Below, piece by piece: positions 1 to 11,260 of a stretch of 60,000 bases of DNA (position 1 is its first letter; the number at the start of each line of letters is the position of its first letter). Both the position numbers and the translations under genes were made by a program. The notes under the pieces are model-generated. The model worked only from the letters and a program-made list of their open reading frames with translations, was not told the origin of the DNA and ran no database searches. Source of the stretch: Bolinopsis microptera (taxonomy: Eukaryota; Ctenophora; Tentaculata; Lobata; Bolinopsidae); the NCBI RefSeq assembly GCF_026151205.1, contig NC_087078.1, forward strand, positions 13,253,118 through 13,313,117. Direction: 5' to 3'.

Positions 1-239
1 GAAATGCTTGTTATCATCCAAGGAACATATTTACAAAGTTTGAGGTGATTTTGATGAAAACTGTAGGAGAAGATAGATTTTAAAGGCCCGATTTAGAGGT
101 TTTCAGGAGAGCCATTTTAAGGTATTTTTATTATTATATACCAGTCAGTAAACAATATATCGGTTGTATGTTGATAATTATAGTTCCATGTATCTGTTAT
201 ACTAGTTTAGTGAAAATTTAAGATGAAAATTCCAATTTT

Positions 240-960
240 GAGGTTAACCAGGGGCCTAGTATGTTGAATTATTTTAGTAAATAATGCCTAAAAGTTAACC
301 TCATTTTCTACACTTATTGTATACAGTTTAATACTAATGTCTATCAATATCTATTTTTTTAAGTATTATCTTATATTAAACAGTCATTCAAGAGTTGATT
401 CATGCATGTAGTCCTGATGAATCAAAGCAGAAAATTAGGAAAACGGGCCATAAATGGTTAACCTCTTTTTTTTCAAATTTGACCGAAATCATGTCGTTTT
501 TGAACTGACTTGGGTAATATTGAACTGTAGAATCGAATGCAACAACTTCTATTGATGTGGGGCTGAGGGAAATACCTGAATTTGCATGATAAAAGAGGTT
601 AACTTCATTTTAAGCCAAATTATGGTTGTCCCAGTTCATTCTTTCATTGGAATTTGTTGGATATCTTGATTATTTTAACTTCCACCCCTTTTTTGATAGT
701 TATTGCTTCGTAGCTGATTTATATGCGATAAAACAAAAGTTAACCTCATTTTTTAGGAAAATTGGTGGCTGAAATCATGAAAATGTTGGGCAGCCTCAAA
801 CTTCAATTACACTTTTATTGTTTTAAGTCGCCACAATGGAATTATTTTAAGTGTTTTGCCTGATAGTTTAGATTTAATTGCAGCAGACATGAAAATAGCA
901 AAAACGGTTAACCTCAATTTTCTCAAATACTAGTAACATTCAGCAAAAATCAAGTTCACC
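240..960. repeat. Degenerate ~140-165 bp tandem array marked by GTTAACCTC
   Basis: The core GTTAACCTCATTTT or a close variant recurs near 294, 457, 596, 739 and 906, with a reversed copy (GAGGTTAACC) near 240. Spacing is about 140-165 bp. Between cores, pieces such as GAAATCATG recur (near 485 and 770), so this looks like an old diverged tandem array rather than chance. No coding potential is visible. Confidence 0.5.
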
Positions 961-2498
961 ATGCGAAAGCCCTCGAAAAATTGAATGAAATATGTAAAAA
1001 TCGTGAATCTCAAATTTTTTTCACTGGGACTGATTGATTGAAAACTCCCAATTATGGGAGCTGGCATAAGCCGCAATAATATAGATAAAATATAAAACAA
1101 TAGTATTATATGCGAAACTCAACGATCGCTTAACAATCTGAACTCTCCCCCGAAGACAAAGCTTGTGTGGTGAAAGAGCACCAGAAAATATAGCTAAACA
1201 TCTATAACTATATTACTCCTCCTGGTTGAGTCTTCCTCCTTCAAGAGTTTCAGAATCTCTCCGTTATTGACTAGCAGCCTCTTATATTATAATTTTATAT
1301 TCTATAGATTACCGTGTTTTATCACATTGGATTACTATATCATTACAAATTCACACTCAAGTTGCAATTTCAAGTGGCCTTAAACTTAAATCTACATAAT
1401 TGCTCAAATGGTTATAGCAATTGAAATCGGTAATTCAAAATTATTGCATATTTATAAATTGTATACCGAGAATGTTAGCAGTCTCCAAGAAGCCTGACAC
1501 ATTTCCGCAGACATCACCGCATACTTTGCCATATCTCGAGTTCACGATGAGATAGAGCAATGATTGTTATCTTAAACCAAAATAAAGACAATTTCTGATA
1601 AGAATAGTATGGTCTTAACTTTAAAAATTGTCAAGAAGCAAGGAATAACTTTTATTACCCATTCTATTTCACTTGTGTAACCATACCGAGAGACAGATCT
1701 GTGGAATGCTGGCTAAAGTACCAACATTCCTGCGACATTACTAGTACATCATTGCAAGTAATAGTTCCAATTATAAGCTAAAGTGTAGTATTTGCTGTTC
1801 ACTCAAGTCTCAACATAAGACAATACAAAATAAAATAGATCTCGTAAATATGTTACTTATAGAATCGTTTGTACTATTTTGTCCCCAAATTGTGCCTGAA
1901 CTATGTCCCAAAGTTGTGCTCCTACTGTGCCTAGCTAGATTACCAAGTGGCCCAAAGCTTCCAGTGTTCCAATGAAGCCTCGTAATTTGAAGGTTCCAAA
2001 TGGTGGGGTAAATTCGTCTTCGTCCAGCAAGAAACCTGAGAGTAAACTGGCCTTACAGCCTCAGTCTGGGATAGTACTAATTCGATCGCCATGCTATCAC
2101 GTGACCTTTAGAGTTTTGTCATCTTGGAAGCTTCCAGGAAGTTGATTATTGGAACATTGGCCCTTTTCTAAACCCTAACAACACCCCTGAAGCCATACAT
2201 AACCCTAACCCAAACCGTAAAATTGTATAGGCAATGGGAAGCACCAATTTACGTTATGGCGATAAATCACGTGACAGGTCACGTGACTAAACGGTTTTTA
2301 GCCTATATCTTTTGATTTTGACCTGCTAAGTTGACTGTCACTATATGCTTATCGGATCCAGCTCATCAAAACGCATCAGACGAAGTAGGTCTTGTTCATA
2401 TATTCCTCATATAACGAGATACAGAACTGGATGCGACAAATGGCATGGCGATCGAATTAGTAGAACCGCTCAGTCTGGGCTCATAACCAACTATTGCA
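961..2498. other. Non-coding AT-rich stretch, nothing recognised
   Basis: No open frame with recognisable content. Near 2,165-2,220 there is a short patch with CCCTAA-like words (CCCTAACAAC, ACCCTAACCCAAACC), too degenerate to call interstitial telomere sequence. Confidence 0.4.
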
Positions 2499-2905
2499 AT
2501 GGATGAGAATGAGCCCTTCAAAGCAATCCTGCCAAAAGGCGCTCAATTTCGCAGTGACTTAGAACAGAGGCTCAAGAAATGCACCCAGCCGGTTATCTGC
2601 AAGCAGTTTAGGGCTGGGAAATGCCTGCATGGCTTCAACGGGATGAAGTAAGTCTATGGAGAAACCTGCCAATTCGAAAAAACGTATAATTAAGTTCTGT
2701 CATTTTGGTAAGGATGCCGACAAAGGCTGTACAAATGGCAAGTAATGTAACTACTTCCATCCAACCCTATGTATATAGAAGCACATTCAGGAAGAAGCAG
2801 TGTGCAGATAAAGACTGTGCACCTATGTTTACCATAAGAAGGAGGAGGCTAAGAAGAAAGTGACCAAGGAAGTCTTCAAGAAAGAGGCGAAGTCGAAAGA
2901 ATAGC
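2499..2905 (+). pseudogene. Broken CCCH-type zinc-finger protein gene
   Basis: From the ATG at 2,499 a frame of about 50 codons reads into a CCCH-like finger (CKQFRAGKCLHGFNG). Further Cys/His groups follow with stops and frame changes between them: one frame gives GETCQFEKTYN, another gives FCHFGKDADKGCTNGK, then CNYFHPTLC, then QCADKDC, ending in a lysine-rich tail (EEAKKKVTKEVFKKEAK). The order of Cys/His clusters is that of a multi-finger CCCH RNA-binding protein. A GTAAGT follows the first block at about 2,648, so one break could be an intron, but stops inside later blocks argue for a decayed gene or TE-borne ORF. The parent family is not identified. Its neighbour is a truncated Penelope-like element, which supports a repeat-rich setting. 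Confidence 0.4.
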
Positions 2906-3520
2906 TATCCACAAAATCTAAAAAGACAAGGAGGATCCTTTTTTAGAGTTGAGAGAGCTGGTTATATCGATGAGAACCAGCTTCGATGAGCAGATCAAGT
3001 CGATCAGAGGGTGTCTGTCGGCTCAGGACCCGGAACAGTGCAGAGCAGAGTGCAGACTAGCATAGCAGTCAGTGTAGTCGAGCACCACTTTAGGCATGGG
3101 ATTAACCTCGAGGAATGACCCACACTTATCAGTGCTGTTGCTAAATGCACAAGTAAACAAAAAAATTCAAGTAAACAAAAATGTATTATTTATCAACGAA
3201 TCAATACATAAATATTAGACTAATATATAAAGTGTCCAAGTATTTATCGATTTTAACCTAAAGTTTCAGTATCACTACACTACATACCCTACTACCCTAT
3301 CCGAGAAAAGTTTCAAACTACTTAATATTGTCTACTATCATGATCATATTAAAATTAGTATGCTCCCAAAAGATTGTCAGAGGGTGGAGGGGGTACTTTC
3401 AAAAATGTTTACAACCGTAAATGTTCTATTTAGAATTGAAAAATTTAAATTATGTTTTTTACCCTTTTTATTGTTATTTTTCTGTATAATTTGAAAGAAG
3501 AAAATTAACACGAGGGAGTT
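2906..3520. other. Non-coding, nothing recognised
   Basis: AT-rich sequence between the broken zinc-finger gene and the 3' end of the Penelope-like element. No supported gene. Confidence 0.4.
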
Positions 3521-3529
3521 TATTTCTCA

Positions 3530-4740
3530 ACGTTTCAAAACCAATGGTGGTTCCTTCATCAGGAGATGATGAAGTGCAGTGTGAGGGGGTATTTGAATGG
3601 AGTGGTGGTGTCAAGTGATCAGGTGGGAGGTGAAAATACATCAATCATAAAACTAAAAACTCAATCAAACAGGATCAATAACGAGCAGGAGGAGCGGTGT
3701 CAGCAAGAGGGAGGGATGCAGGCTTGGACTTCATGGAGTTGGAAAGTTTAGGAAGGAGGGGGTTCCAGAGGGAATGGATATTGGGGCCTACTAGCTGGCG
3801 GTTGCAGATAGGGTTGCGGATTTTGATGGCTGCGTGCTCGGCAAGGTTCAGGTGGTAGCGGGAGGAGGTTGTGGTAAGGACGGATGTCTGGCTCCAGGCG
3901 ATGGTGTGGTTGGATTCGATGGCGTGCTGGGCGACGGCGGAGTTGTTGAATTCCAGGGTGCTGTCAGAAAGGTGTTTATTGGTGGAAGCCTTGTGCTCTT
4001 TGATGCGTTTGAGGATGGGGCGGTAGGTCTGGCCGATGTAGCTGGCGGGGCAGTCCTTGCAGGGGATGGAGTAGATCGCGTTAGGAGTGAGGTGGGGAGG
4101 AGTAGGAGATTTGACGTTGGTGAGGGTGTCGCGCAGGGTCGTCGCGGAGGAGAAGGTAACATCGATGTCGTAGGAGGTGAGGATCTTCTTGAGGGGTTTG
4201 GACAGGGAGTGGTGGTAGGGTAGGCTGAATCGAAGGGAGGAGGGAGGAGAGCAGGTGCATTTGAACTGGCGGGCGGACATGGTAGTGGGGGAGGAGGTCT
4301 GCTTCAGGTGGATCTGGTTCATGATGCGGTCAACTCTAGGGGCAGGATGGCCGTTCGAGATGCAGATGGAGCGGACGGTTTGGAGTTCAGGTTGAAGGTG
4401 CTGAGGGGAGCAGAGGTTGTAGGCGCGGGTGATGAGGGAGCGGATGACGGAGTCCTTGGTGGAGGGTGCGGCGCAGGAGTTGTGGCGGGCATAGAGGTTG
4501 GTGTGGGTGGGTTTGCGGTAGACGGAGGTGGACTTATCGGGATGGATGAGGATGTCAAGGAAGGGAAGGTAGCCGTCTGAGGATGGGTGCTCGATGGTGT
4601 ACTGAAGGTCTGGGCAGAGGGTGTTCATGAAGCGGTGGAAGGAGTCTGCATGCGGTTGATCACGGAAGGCGCCGATACCGTCGTCCACGAAGTGCCTGTA
4701 GTCATTTGGGGGGTCAGTGAAAGATGATAAGGCTGTAAAT
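3530..4740 (-). mobile_element. 5'-truncated Penelope-like retroelement
   Basis: GC-rich block in AT-rich surroundings, on the minus strand. It contains the C-terminal part of a Penelope-type reverse transcriptase joined to a GIY-YIG endonuclease. Downstream of the stop (below 3,675) is a tail resembling 3' regions of such elements, including the complement of ATCAGGAGATGATGAAG at 3,557-3,573. At its 5' side the frame can be followed upstream of the first Met to about 4,735, where similarity stops abruptly. This is typical 5' truncation. Confidence 0.8.
3675..4735 (-). CDS. Penelope-like RT C-terminus + GIY-YIG endonuclease (partial)
   Basis: Penelope-like elements encode one protein in which a telomerase-related reverse transcriptase is followed by a GIY-YIG nicking endonuclease. 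Here the frame is open from about 4,735 (no start codon; the first Met, at 4,688, lies inside the RT). It begins with FTDPPNDYRHFVDDG, whose VDD is the RT catalytic motif C. Next come FLDILIHPD and TSVYRKPTHTNLYARHNS, the conserved RT thumb region. A linker with Cys residues (KCTCSP) precedes the GIY-YIG region: AIYSIPCKDC, then SYIGQT, then R-x5-EHK, with a downstream E (AEHAAIK) as candidate metal ligand. The C-terminus is LADTAPPARY. About 350 residues remain of a protein usually 700 or more; the RT fingers and palm are gone. The reading frame is uninterrupted, so truncation may be recent. Confidence 0.85.
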
Positions 4741-5400
4741 TTCTAACAAACATTCCCATGGCAGTAATATATGTGTAATAAAACCATCTTAGTTACAATG
4801 GTAGTGGAGTGACTCAGTGGTTTCGGCTCGCAGGTTCAACTTTCTCTTCTTAATAAATTTATTTTTGAAATTCGTTCATATTTTGAGTGATTTGTATGCA
4901 TGTTTGCATGTTTGCTACCTATTTCACTGGTTTTAAAAGACTAATTTGAAATATGTAATTCTCAAGGCAAACTTAGATGAGCATTCCTATAACGATTATT
5001 TTATTATTAAGTTTTCAAATGCCCATTATAGAAATTAAGAACAAAATATTACATAGACCGTAGCATATTTATTTATATCCACTTTGTTATAGATGAACAA
5101 TATTTTAAATTATAGGTAATAAGATCAGTACTGAATCGTACAGACTATCTTTTTATAGAGTCTAGAGATGAGATTGATATTTGTATTTATATATCGATTG
5201 ATTGTTGTTAAATGTGAAATAAACAAATTATTATTTTCCCTAATTATTATTTTCCCTAATTAGTATATCTGGTGTGTTTCTGTAATGGTGGCAAACTACA
5301 AGCACAGAAGACTTGGTACACACATATCTATATTAAATTTAGAGCTATATACCTATGTCATTGAACCCATATGAATCAAGTAGTGCCACGTGGAAGATTG
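4741..5400. other. Non-coding, possible SINE scrap near 4,800
   Basis: Near 4,807-4,845 the words GTGACTCAGTGGTT and CGCAGGTTCAAC resemble a compressed RNA polymerase III A/B box pair, perhaps a truncated tRNA-derived SINE. Nothing else is recognised. Confidence 0.25.
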
Positions 5401-5406
5401 ATGAAC

Positions 5407-5751
5407 TCAGCATGAATAGTCATCCAAAGCAAAGTCCGGAATATCCGATTTGAAGCGCTCCTGGATTGTGGTGAAAAGAGGGATGTTCATGTTGGGAACT
5501 CCTGAAGAACACGGTCTGACGCCCACCTGAGTGCCACTGTGGGGAGCGTAAACTGCTGATCTGGATAATCTGGTAGATTTTGATGTCGTCGAAGGAGCAG
5601 CTGAGATAGGCCAATGCAAGATCACCAAAGGAGTGGGAGGGCGGTTTCTGGGAGGCGGAAACAGAACTATTGGCACCCTGCAGTCCCTTCTAAGTTTCAT
5701 ACATAGCACCCATATCCGCCACCCCCTGTTAAAACGCTCAAAATTCTGCAT
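5407..5751 (-). other. Open frame of unknown nature
   Basis: A 114-codon minus-strand frame, rich in Pro and Ser, overlaps a second 64-codon frame on the same strand. The base composition is higher in GC than the flanks, so it may be an exon or TE scrap. No domain is recognised and splice signals are not convincing. Confidence 0.2.
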
Positions 5752-7034
5752 AATCTGAATACAGAATTATATTTTCTTGCTTAAAACGTATTTGTAACAT
5801 TGGTATAAATTCATAACCTCAATCAGTCGAGTTGTGAAGCAATAAGAAGCAGAGACTTCATCAAATATATTTCGTAATCATCAGTGATATGACGTTTCCT
5901 ACAATAGTTATAGTAAATGGTTAATGTCAATATTAGAGAACCCTGCTTGATTAATATGACGTGGCCTGTGGCCCAAAACTGCATCGAAGTAAAGGCGAAT
6001 AATTTGATGAAGGAGGAACTCTACTATTAAATCTTCAGACAAGCCATTATTCTACACGATTTCCACGCTTTGTTCCTTCTGCCCCACATATCCTATTGAT
6101 GAGAACCAGCTGACAACTGGTCGAAACCTGTCCAGAACACCTCAGACAGGCTAAGCTGCATGCAGGCTGTACCAAATTCCCAGAAAGTTCTGCCAAAAAT
6201 AAATGATTTTGACCCCAAATTTTGTCGAGCCGCGAACTCCATGCGTTAACCCTAAATTTAGTAAGTGATCACTTACCCCCGCACGCTTCGCGTACAAGGG
6301 GTAAGGAACCAAGTGTTGCATATGAACTGTTGTGCGCGAGCAATCAAACACATACGATTATCGTGCTGCATTTTGGGAGTAAAATTGTGTATTAGGGAAG
6401 CGAAATAGAAACAAATGGTGTACGGCATCATGTTCGGCGTCCAAATCCAGTCCGGTCTACTTCAAGAAAGAAATCAAAGATACATTTAATAATGTAAAAA
6501 ATTTAAAAATGCTAGACCCGGATCCGTGAATTCCACGGGCAAGACCCTGGTATATCTGGGGTCCAAGCCGCGCGCAAAAGTCAGTTGGCAGCCCCTGATC
6601 TGTGTCTGGCGCATGTAGACTCGCGCGCTCAGCGCTGCGCGCGCGAAGTATCAGGGCTATTGTAGCCAACCCTAAATCGTCAAAAAAAATAACACAGTTT
6701 CAGTGAGCGCGCAGTCCCCTGCTGATCGAAAATGTCGATTCCTGACCCCTTAATTAGTTAATTACCCTAAATTTGTATTTATTTGGCTACTCTTGACTAT
6801 TTTGCACGAGGAACATGGTTAGATGAGTCTAGAGGCACATAAATTAGTCAAACCTAGTGGAAATTGATATGCGAACTTTTATTTGTTCATAAGGAACAAC
6901 GTGATGAAAACAGTTTTCAAATTGACCAAATCTGTAAATAGTTATGGCAATGCGCACAATAAAAATAAAGTGATTTTTTGCGATTTAGGGCTTGCCATTT
7001 CCTATATAAATGCGCGCGTATCACGTACGTTTTT
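5752..7034. other. Non-coding, nothing recognised
   Basis: No supported gene. A CpG-rich alternating purine-pyrimidine patch lies near 6,622-6,646. Words near 6,099-6,132 (GATGAGAACCAGCTGACAAC) resemble retroelement tails but are too short to assign. Confidence 0.3.
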
Positions 7035-7505
7035 AGTGGCCCTTTTCGTACACGAGTCGTACGAGGAGGGCCACTAAAAAATATACGTTTTACAAAAAAT
7101 GTACGTTTTACAAAAATGTACGTTTTTAAAAAAAGTATGTTTTTTTATAAATGCTATATTTTGTATATTTTATATATTTTGTATATTTTATATATTTTGT
7201 ATATTTTATATATTTTATATATTTTATATATTTTGTATATTTTATATATTTTGTATATTTTATATATTTTGTATATTTTATATATTTTGTATATTTTATA
7301 TATTTTATATATTTTATATATTTTGTATATTTTATATATTTTGTATATTTTATATATTTTGTATATTTTATATATTTTATATATTTTCTATATTTTCTAT
7401 ATTTTATATATTTTCTATATTTTCTATATTTTCTATATATTTCATACTAAAAAATGTATATTTTTTCGAAAGTGCTATATTTTTTATTAGTGGCCCTCCT
7501 CGTAC
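7035..7505. mobile_element. AT satellite bounded by inverted repeats
   Basis: At 7,035-7,075 there is a hairpin: AGTGGCCCTTTTCGTAC pairs with GTACGAGGAGGGCCACT. The same end sequence returns at 7,489-7,505 as AGTGGCCCTCCTCGTAC, inverted relative to 7,059-7,075. Between them sit three GTACGTTTT-type subrepeats (7,083-7,130) and a TATATTTTGTATATTTTA array. This is the architecture of a small foldback or MITE-like element whose interior has expanded as a satellite. Confidence 0.55.
7150..7440. repeat. (TATATTTTGTATATTT)n satellite
   Basis: About 290 bp of 10-bp half-units TATATTTTGT and TATATTTTAT combined into 20- and 30-bp patterns, drifting to TATTTTCTA at the right end. Open frames in all three forward phases are a by-product of the repeat. 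Confidence 0.85.
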
Positions 7506-7785
7506 ACCGTACCAAGTTAAACTTGAAGGGCGCTACACGCACGACGAAAACTCCCTTTAATGTGAGCTGAAGTAGACTACTAGTAGTAGAGCTAGTAGCG
7601 CTTGAAATTGACAGAACTGAAAACGAAATCTGACAATTGTCGCGAAAACTGACAGTTTTGTGTGCTCGAAGTGTCGAGAAATACTGACAGTGCAAGACTG
7701 GGCACACAAGAGTGAGTTAAAACATCCTCCACACAACAAAAACTTGAATACACTAATAATAATCAATTATTAAAAACACACAAGC

Positions 7786-8697
7786 TCATTCTGCAGTCTT
7801 ATTAGTCTTATCAGTACTCTTTATAGCACCGTTTCTGATAAAGTGTAGCTTATCAGGCTGCTCAGTTACCAGTCTTTTCATGTCACTGACGAGTTCTCTT
7901 TGCTTGGCTCTCTGTTCTGGAGATCGATCTGGGCTGATAAAAACAGTTTTAAACTTTTCCGTTGCTCGCAGGTTTCTCGATTTAGCGAGAATCTGATTAA
8001 CAATTGTTGCACTTGCCGCAGTCACTTTAACTGGTCTCACAGCCTTGCCAGGTTTGAGCTTTCCGACTCTACTAGCTTCGATTCTGGGTTTCTCTCCGAT
8101 TGCTGAGAACACTTCACTGACCACGGTGCTGAGCTCCTCATTGTCCTGCTCCGATAAACCAAAAATCATCAGATTTTTGTTTCGGTCTTCCTCCTGTACC
8201 ACAGTTTTCACAGCTTTCTTGATCATTTCAGAACTGACAGGCTTCTGAGATTCTGGACAATTCGCCTGTAATACCGAGCTGAAGGATTGGAATTCAGCCT
8301 TGACAGACTCTCCGACTGACGATTTAACTGACGTCTGCAACGATTCCAACTGTTCATTTTTGCAGGCTAGTAGTTCTGACTGCAACTTAATGATGGTCTC
8401 CTGTGTCTCGAACATATGATGTTTAACTGAATTTGAGGCCATCTTGTAGTCCGTGGATACGACACCAGTGAACTCCTCCAAATATATTAATGCATCGTAC
8501 AACAAGTCACACGCAGTGTCCTTGTTCATCTTCTTCACGCGCGAAGGGGATAGTTGCCCAATTGCTGTGATCTCCATCTCGTTCATAGCCTTGTTGAGAA
8601 GTTCAACTGAGTCACCCCTTAACATGTTGATCTCCTTTTCACCATACTCGCTGGGCGGGATGGTCATGGTCGTGTAACACGGTGATACACAAACCAC
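7786..8697 (-). CDS. LINE ORF1-like coiled-coil/RRM-like protein, 303 aa
   Basis: A single uninterrupted frame from ATG at 8,697 to a stop at 7,786. Residues about 85-135 are rich in Lys, Glu, Leu and Ser with heptad-like spacing (probable coiled coil). Residues about 165-275 follow a pattern widespread in invertebrate non-LTR retrotransposon ORF1 proteins: NLMIFGLSEQDNEE, then EASRVGKLKPGKAVRPVKV, then ILAKSRNL, then VFISPDRSPEQRAKQRELV. In those proteins this RRM-like/C-terminal region binds RNA. No endonuclease or RT follows on this strand: downstream lies the AT satellite. It is either the 5' remnant of a LINE or a stand-alone, possibly domesticated copy. The intact frame in heavily decayed surroundings is notable. 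The assignment rests on pattern only. Confidence 0.6.
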   Translation of the reverse strand: MVCVSPCYTTMTIPPSEYGEKEINMLRGDSVELLNKAMNEMEITAIGQLSPSRVKKMNKDTACDLLYDALIYLEEFTGVVSTDYKMASNSVKHHMFETQETIIKLQSELLACKNEQLESLQTSVKSSVGESVKAEFQSFSSVLQANCPESQKPVSSEMIKKAVKTVVQEEDRNKNLMIFGLSEQDNEELSTVVSEVFSAIGEKPRIEASRVGKLKPGKAVRPVKVTAASATIVNQILAKSRNLRATEKFKTVFISPDRSPEQRAKQRELVSDMKRLVTEQPDKLHFIRNGAIKSTDKTNKTAE

Positions 8698-8699
8698 TG

Positions 8700-10214
8700 T
8701 AGCTGCACGTTACAATCAACAGAGATAAGCACTAAGATAAGAGAGTAAGAAAAGAGCAACGTATGCAATTAGTGTAATACTGAACTGCAAATAATTAATC
8801 ATCATCCAATATTTTACAAATACCACCGTACCCGTTAATGCTAGGCAGTGCGCCATCGACAATAAGACGCGCGCGCTGACCATTGAATGGTTTTTTAGCT
8901 CTTATTTCGGCCAGCACATTATTTTGGAAACAATCGAAAAGTTATAATACTTCCCATATAACAATTTTGTTGAAATTTAATCAGCTTACGTAAACACTTA
9001 TATTCTACTGAACCTAATTTAGTTTGAGCAATTTCGATGGTCAGAATTTGAGTTATCAACGAATTTATACCTATTTTGTCATTTTTAGACCTCTTAATCA
9101 AGGCCAATCTCTCCCAACTAAATTAGGTTCGGTAGTTAAGTATGATTGGAAGGTTCTGACAAATTTTCAGCATGATTCATGTTCAGGAACCGAAGATATG
9201 ACAGAATAATACGACAAAAATCAACGAATTTCGTCAAATTACGCGACTTTTACACCTAATTTTGCTCCAAAAGCCGCGCACCATCAAATATGGCACCTAG
9301 GCGAAACTCACTGATCATTCCAAAAAGGTATAATAAATTTGGTATTGTGAAAATTCTCACAGTCTCTAGAAAACGATGGTACAAAAATTTTGAAAATCCG
9401 AGCAAGTTTATTTTTATCAAGCACCGCCTATTAATGCCAATGTGCAATGCAGCCAAAATTTTCTAAATCTAATTTGTAATTTAGCGGAAACTATTGTCCA
9501 TATTTGTAAATGAACGGAAACTATTGGCTTTTTAAAAAACCTAGTCTATACACTTTAGTGTTTAGCCGGCATGAAACAACTGCTAATATTAAATGGTGCA
9601 GACCCAGTTAAATACTATTAGCTTGTTAGTCTATTTAATTATGTATTATAGTATTCACTATTCTTTCACAATGCTGGCAAGCATGACCGTCGCTCTTATA
9701 TTCACAATACTTTTTACCCCGGCCCTATCACGTACCTATGGCTATATAATATTATTATAAAATATAACCCCTTTATTGTTTTTCATATCAGGCATTAACA
9801 ATTAATAATACGGCAAAAATTTTGCAAAAAACCGGAAGTCTCCATTTCTTTTACTTTCAACGTCAAAAGTTAGGCCCCCAGCCAATAAGGTTTCCTGGGC
9901 TCTAGCGCTCTACCCATAATTATATTATGGGTCCCTGCGGTTTCTTAGCGTTCGCGACTATACCCATTTGTGATTCCACTGTGTGGACGTAGGTATGACA
10001 AATCATATATCTTCGTAAAGTACATCCTCTGACTAGGAAATCACAAGTTTAATCAGTTCTGGAGACTGTTCCTGGACAGAGTTATGACGGTTTAAAACTT
10101 CCGCGCCGCGCAATAGCCCCAAAATGGCTAAAAATATACATCGTCGGAGAATAACTTTGCGTAGGGAATGCGCGAGCACGACAATATAATAGTTAACATT
10201 GATTTTCGGCCGCC
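8700..10214. other. Non-coding stretch with small inverted repeats
   Basis: No supported gene. Two small inverted repeats are visible. CTGAACCTAATTTAGTTTGAG near 9,007 pairs with CAACTAAATTAGGTTCGG near 9,116. ACCCATAATTATATTATGGGT near 9,911-9,931 is a self-complementary hairpin. Confidence 0.35.
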
Positions 10215-10284
10215 GGCACCATAGCCTAGTTGGCTAAGAGGGCGATTGACCGTGCTAGCTGAGGGTTCGAATCCCGGTCTGACC
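10215..10284 (+). repeat. tRNA-like sequence, probable SINE head
   Basis: Contains a good pol III A box (TAGCCTAGTTGG, 10,222-10,233) and B box (GGTTCGAATCC, ~10,264-10,274) at tRNA-like spacing. A functional tRNA is unlikely. The 5' heptamer GGCACCA does not pair with the 3' end TCTGACC, and the T stem closes with only three pairs. A tRNA-derived SINE or tRNA pseudogene fits better. The body after it (AT-rich, no poly-A tail seen) is not recognised. Confidence 0.55.
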
Positions 10285-11003
10285 TTTAATTTAGTTTGAA
10301 CTGAAACAAGTTGTTTACTATTTTCATCAAAAAGCTTCTCTAGTGTTAGGTTAATATTGATTAGTTAATCATATTACAAGTTGTACTATAGGATGAAATG
10401 CATAATTAGAAATGGGAAAGCAGCTATACGCAGAGCGTCGTTATGCTACAATATTATAGTAATAACATTGTTTGTCTCAGATTATTTTTAATACAAGAAG
10501 CGACCAGCATCGCATCTTCATCGATTAGTTCGGAGTCGTCGCTGTATTCAGCTATAACATTGATTTTTAATTGATGCTATAGCAGATATGAGCAGCTTTA
10601 ATCAGTCTGATTTGGTAGGTTTTGGGCTGGGCACAGTTTGTTAAGGATTCTGTTTCTATCTGTTGTAAAACTTAATGGTCTGCTGTGAAAAAAACATTTT
10701 GAAGGCAGAAAGCTCTGGATTGGTCTTTTAAATGCCTTTCTCAACGACAATCCCTCCTTAGCAGTTACTTATATTAAAACTTTTTGTTCGGACTATTGAC
10801 ATGTAGTGTCTGGAGAAGGAGGGCAACAAAGGAGCACTTCTCAGTTGTACAGTGGGCATTTCTAGACGCTGCTATCCATTACCTTCGACATCTGAAACAG
10901 ATTTTAATATAAGCAACTAATTAATAATACGGGTGAGACTTAAGTTTCAGTAAAATTAAATCTGACACTTGTGTGCAGTAGCGAGAGAAAATCCAGTGCA
11001 TCT
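10285..11003. other. Left flank of the palindromic element, nothing recognised
   Basis: Non-coding sequence with no supported gene, ending at the candidate target duplication CAAAC (11,004-11,008). Confidence 0.35.
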
Positions 11004-11008
11004 CAAAC

Positions 11009-11260
11009 TATAATGGCGCAGGAGGGTCAACCTGAAAAGAACATTGCTTGACCCTCCTGCCCCACCGCATGGATCAGGAGGTTCATTTCAGAAACAGTGC
11101 TTGACCCTCCTGCCCCACCACATGGATCAGGAGGTTCATTTCAGAAAAAACAGTGCTTGACCCTCCTGCCCCACCACATGGATTACGGGGGTCACCCACA
11201 AAAACAGTGCTTGACCCTCCTGCCCCACCACATGGATTACGGGGGTCACCCACAAGACCA
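11009..11260. repeat. Left tip: terminal hairpin plus four ~55-bp subterminal repeats
   Basis: The tip holds GCAGGAGGGTCAA and, 21 bp later, its complement TTGACCCTCCTGC (hairpin). Then four units follow, each starting GACCCTCCTGCCCCACC and ending near CAGTGCTT. Two carry GGATCAGGAGGTTCATTTC and two carry GGATTACGGGGGTCACCC. The mirrored set is at 34,138-34,389. Confidence 0.8.

Noticed and set aside
2165-2225. Interstitial telomeric repeat
   Set aside because: Only two or three imperfect CCCTAA words, not a tandem run.
3834-4580. Several + strand and minus-strand frames in the GC-rich block
   Set aside because: Shadows of the Penelope-like reading frame.
6978-7560. Tyr/Ile/Phe-rich frames up to 170 codons
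   Set aside because: All forward phases are open because the AT repeat lacks stops; no protein-coding signal.
10215-10284. A functional tRNA gene
   Set aside because: The acceptor ends do not pair and the T stem is incomplete; a SINE head or tRNA pseudogene fits better.
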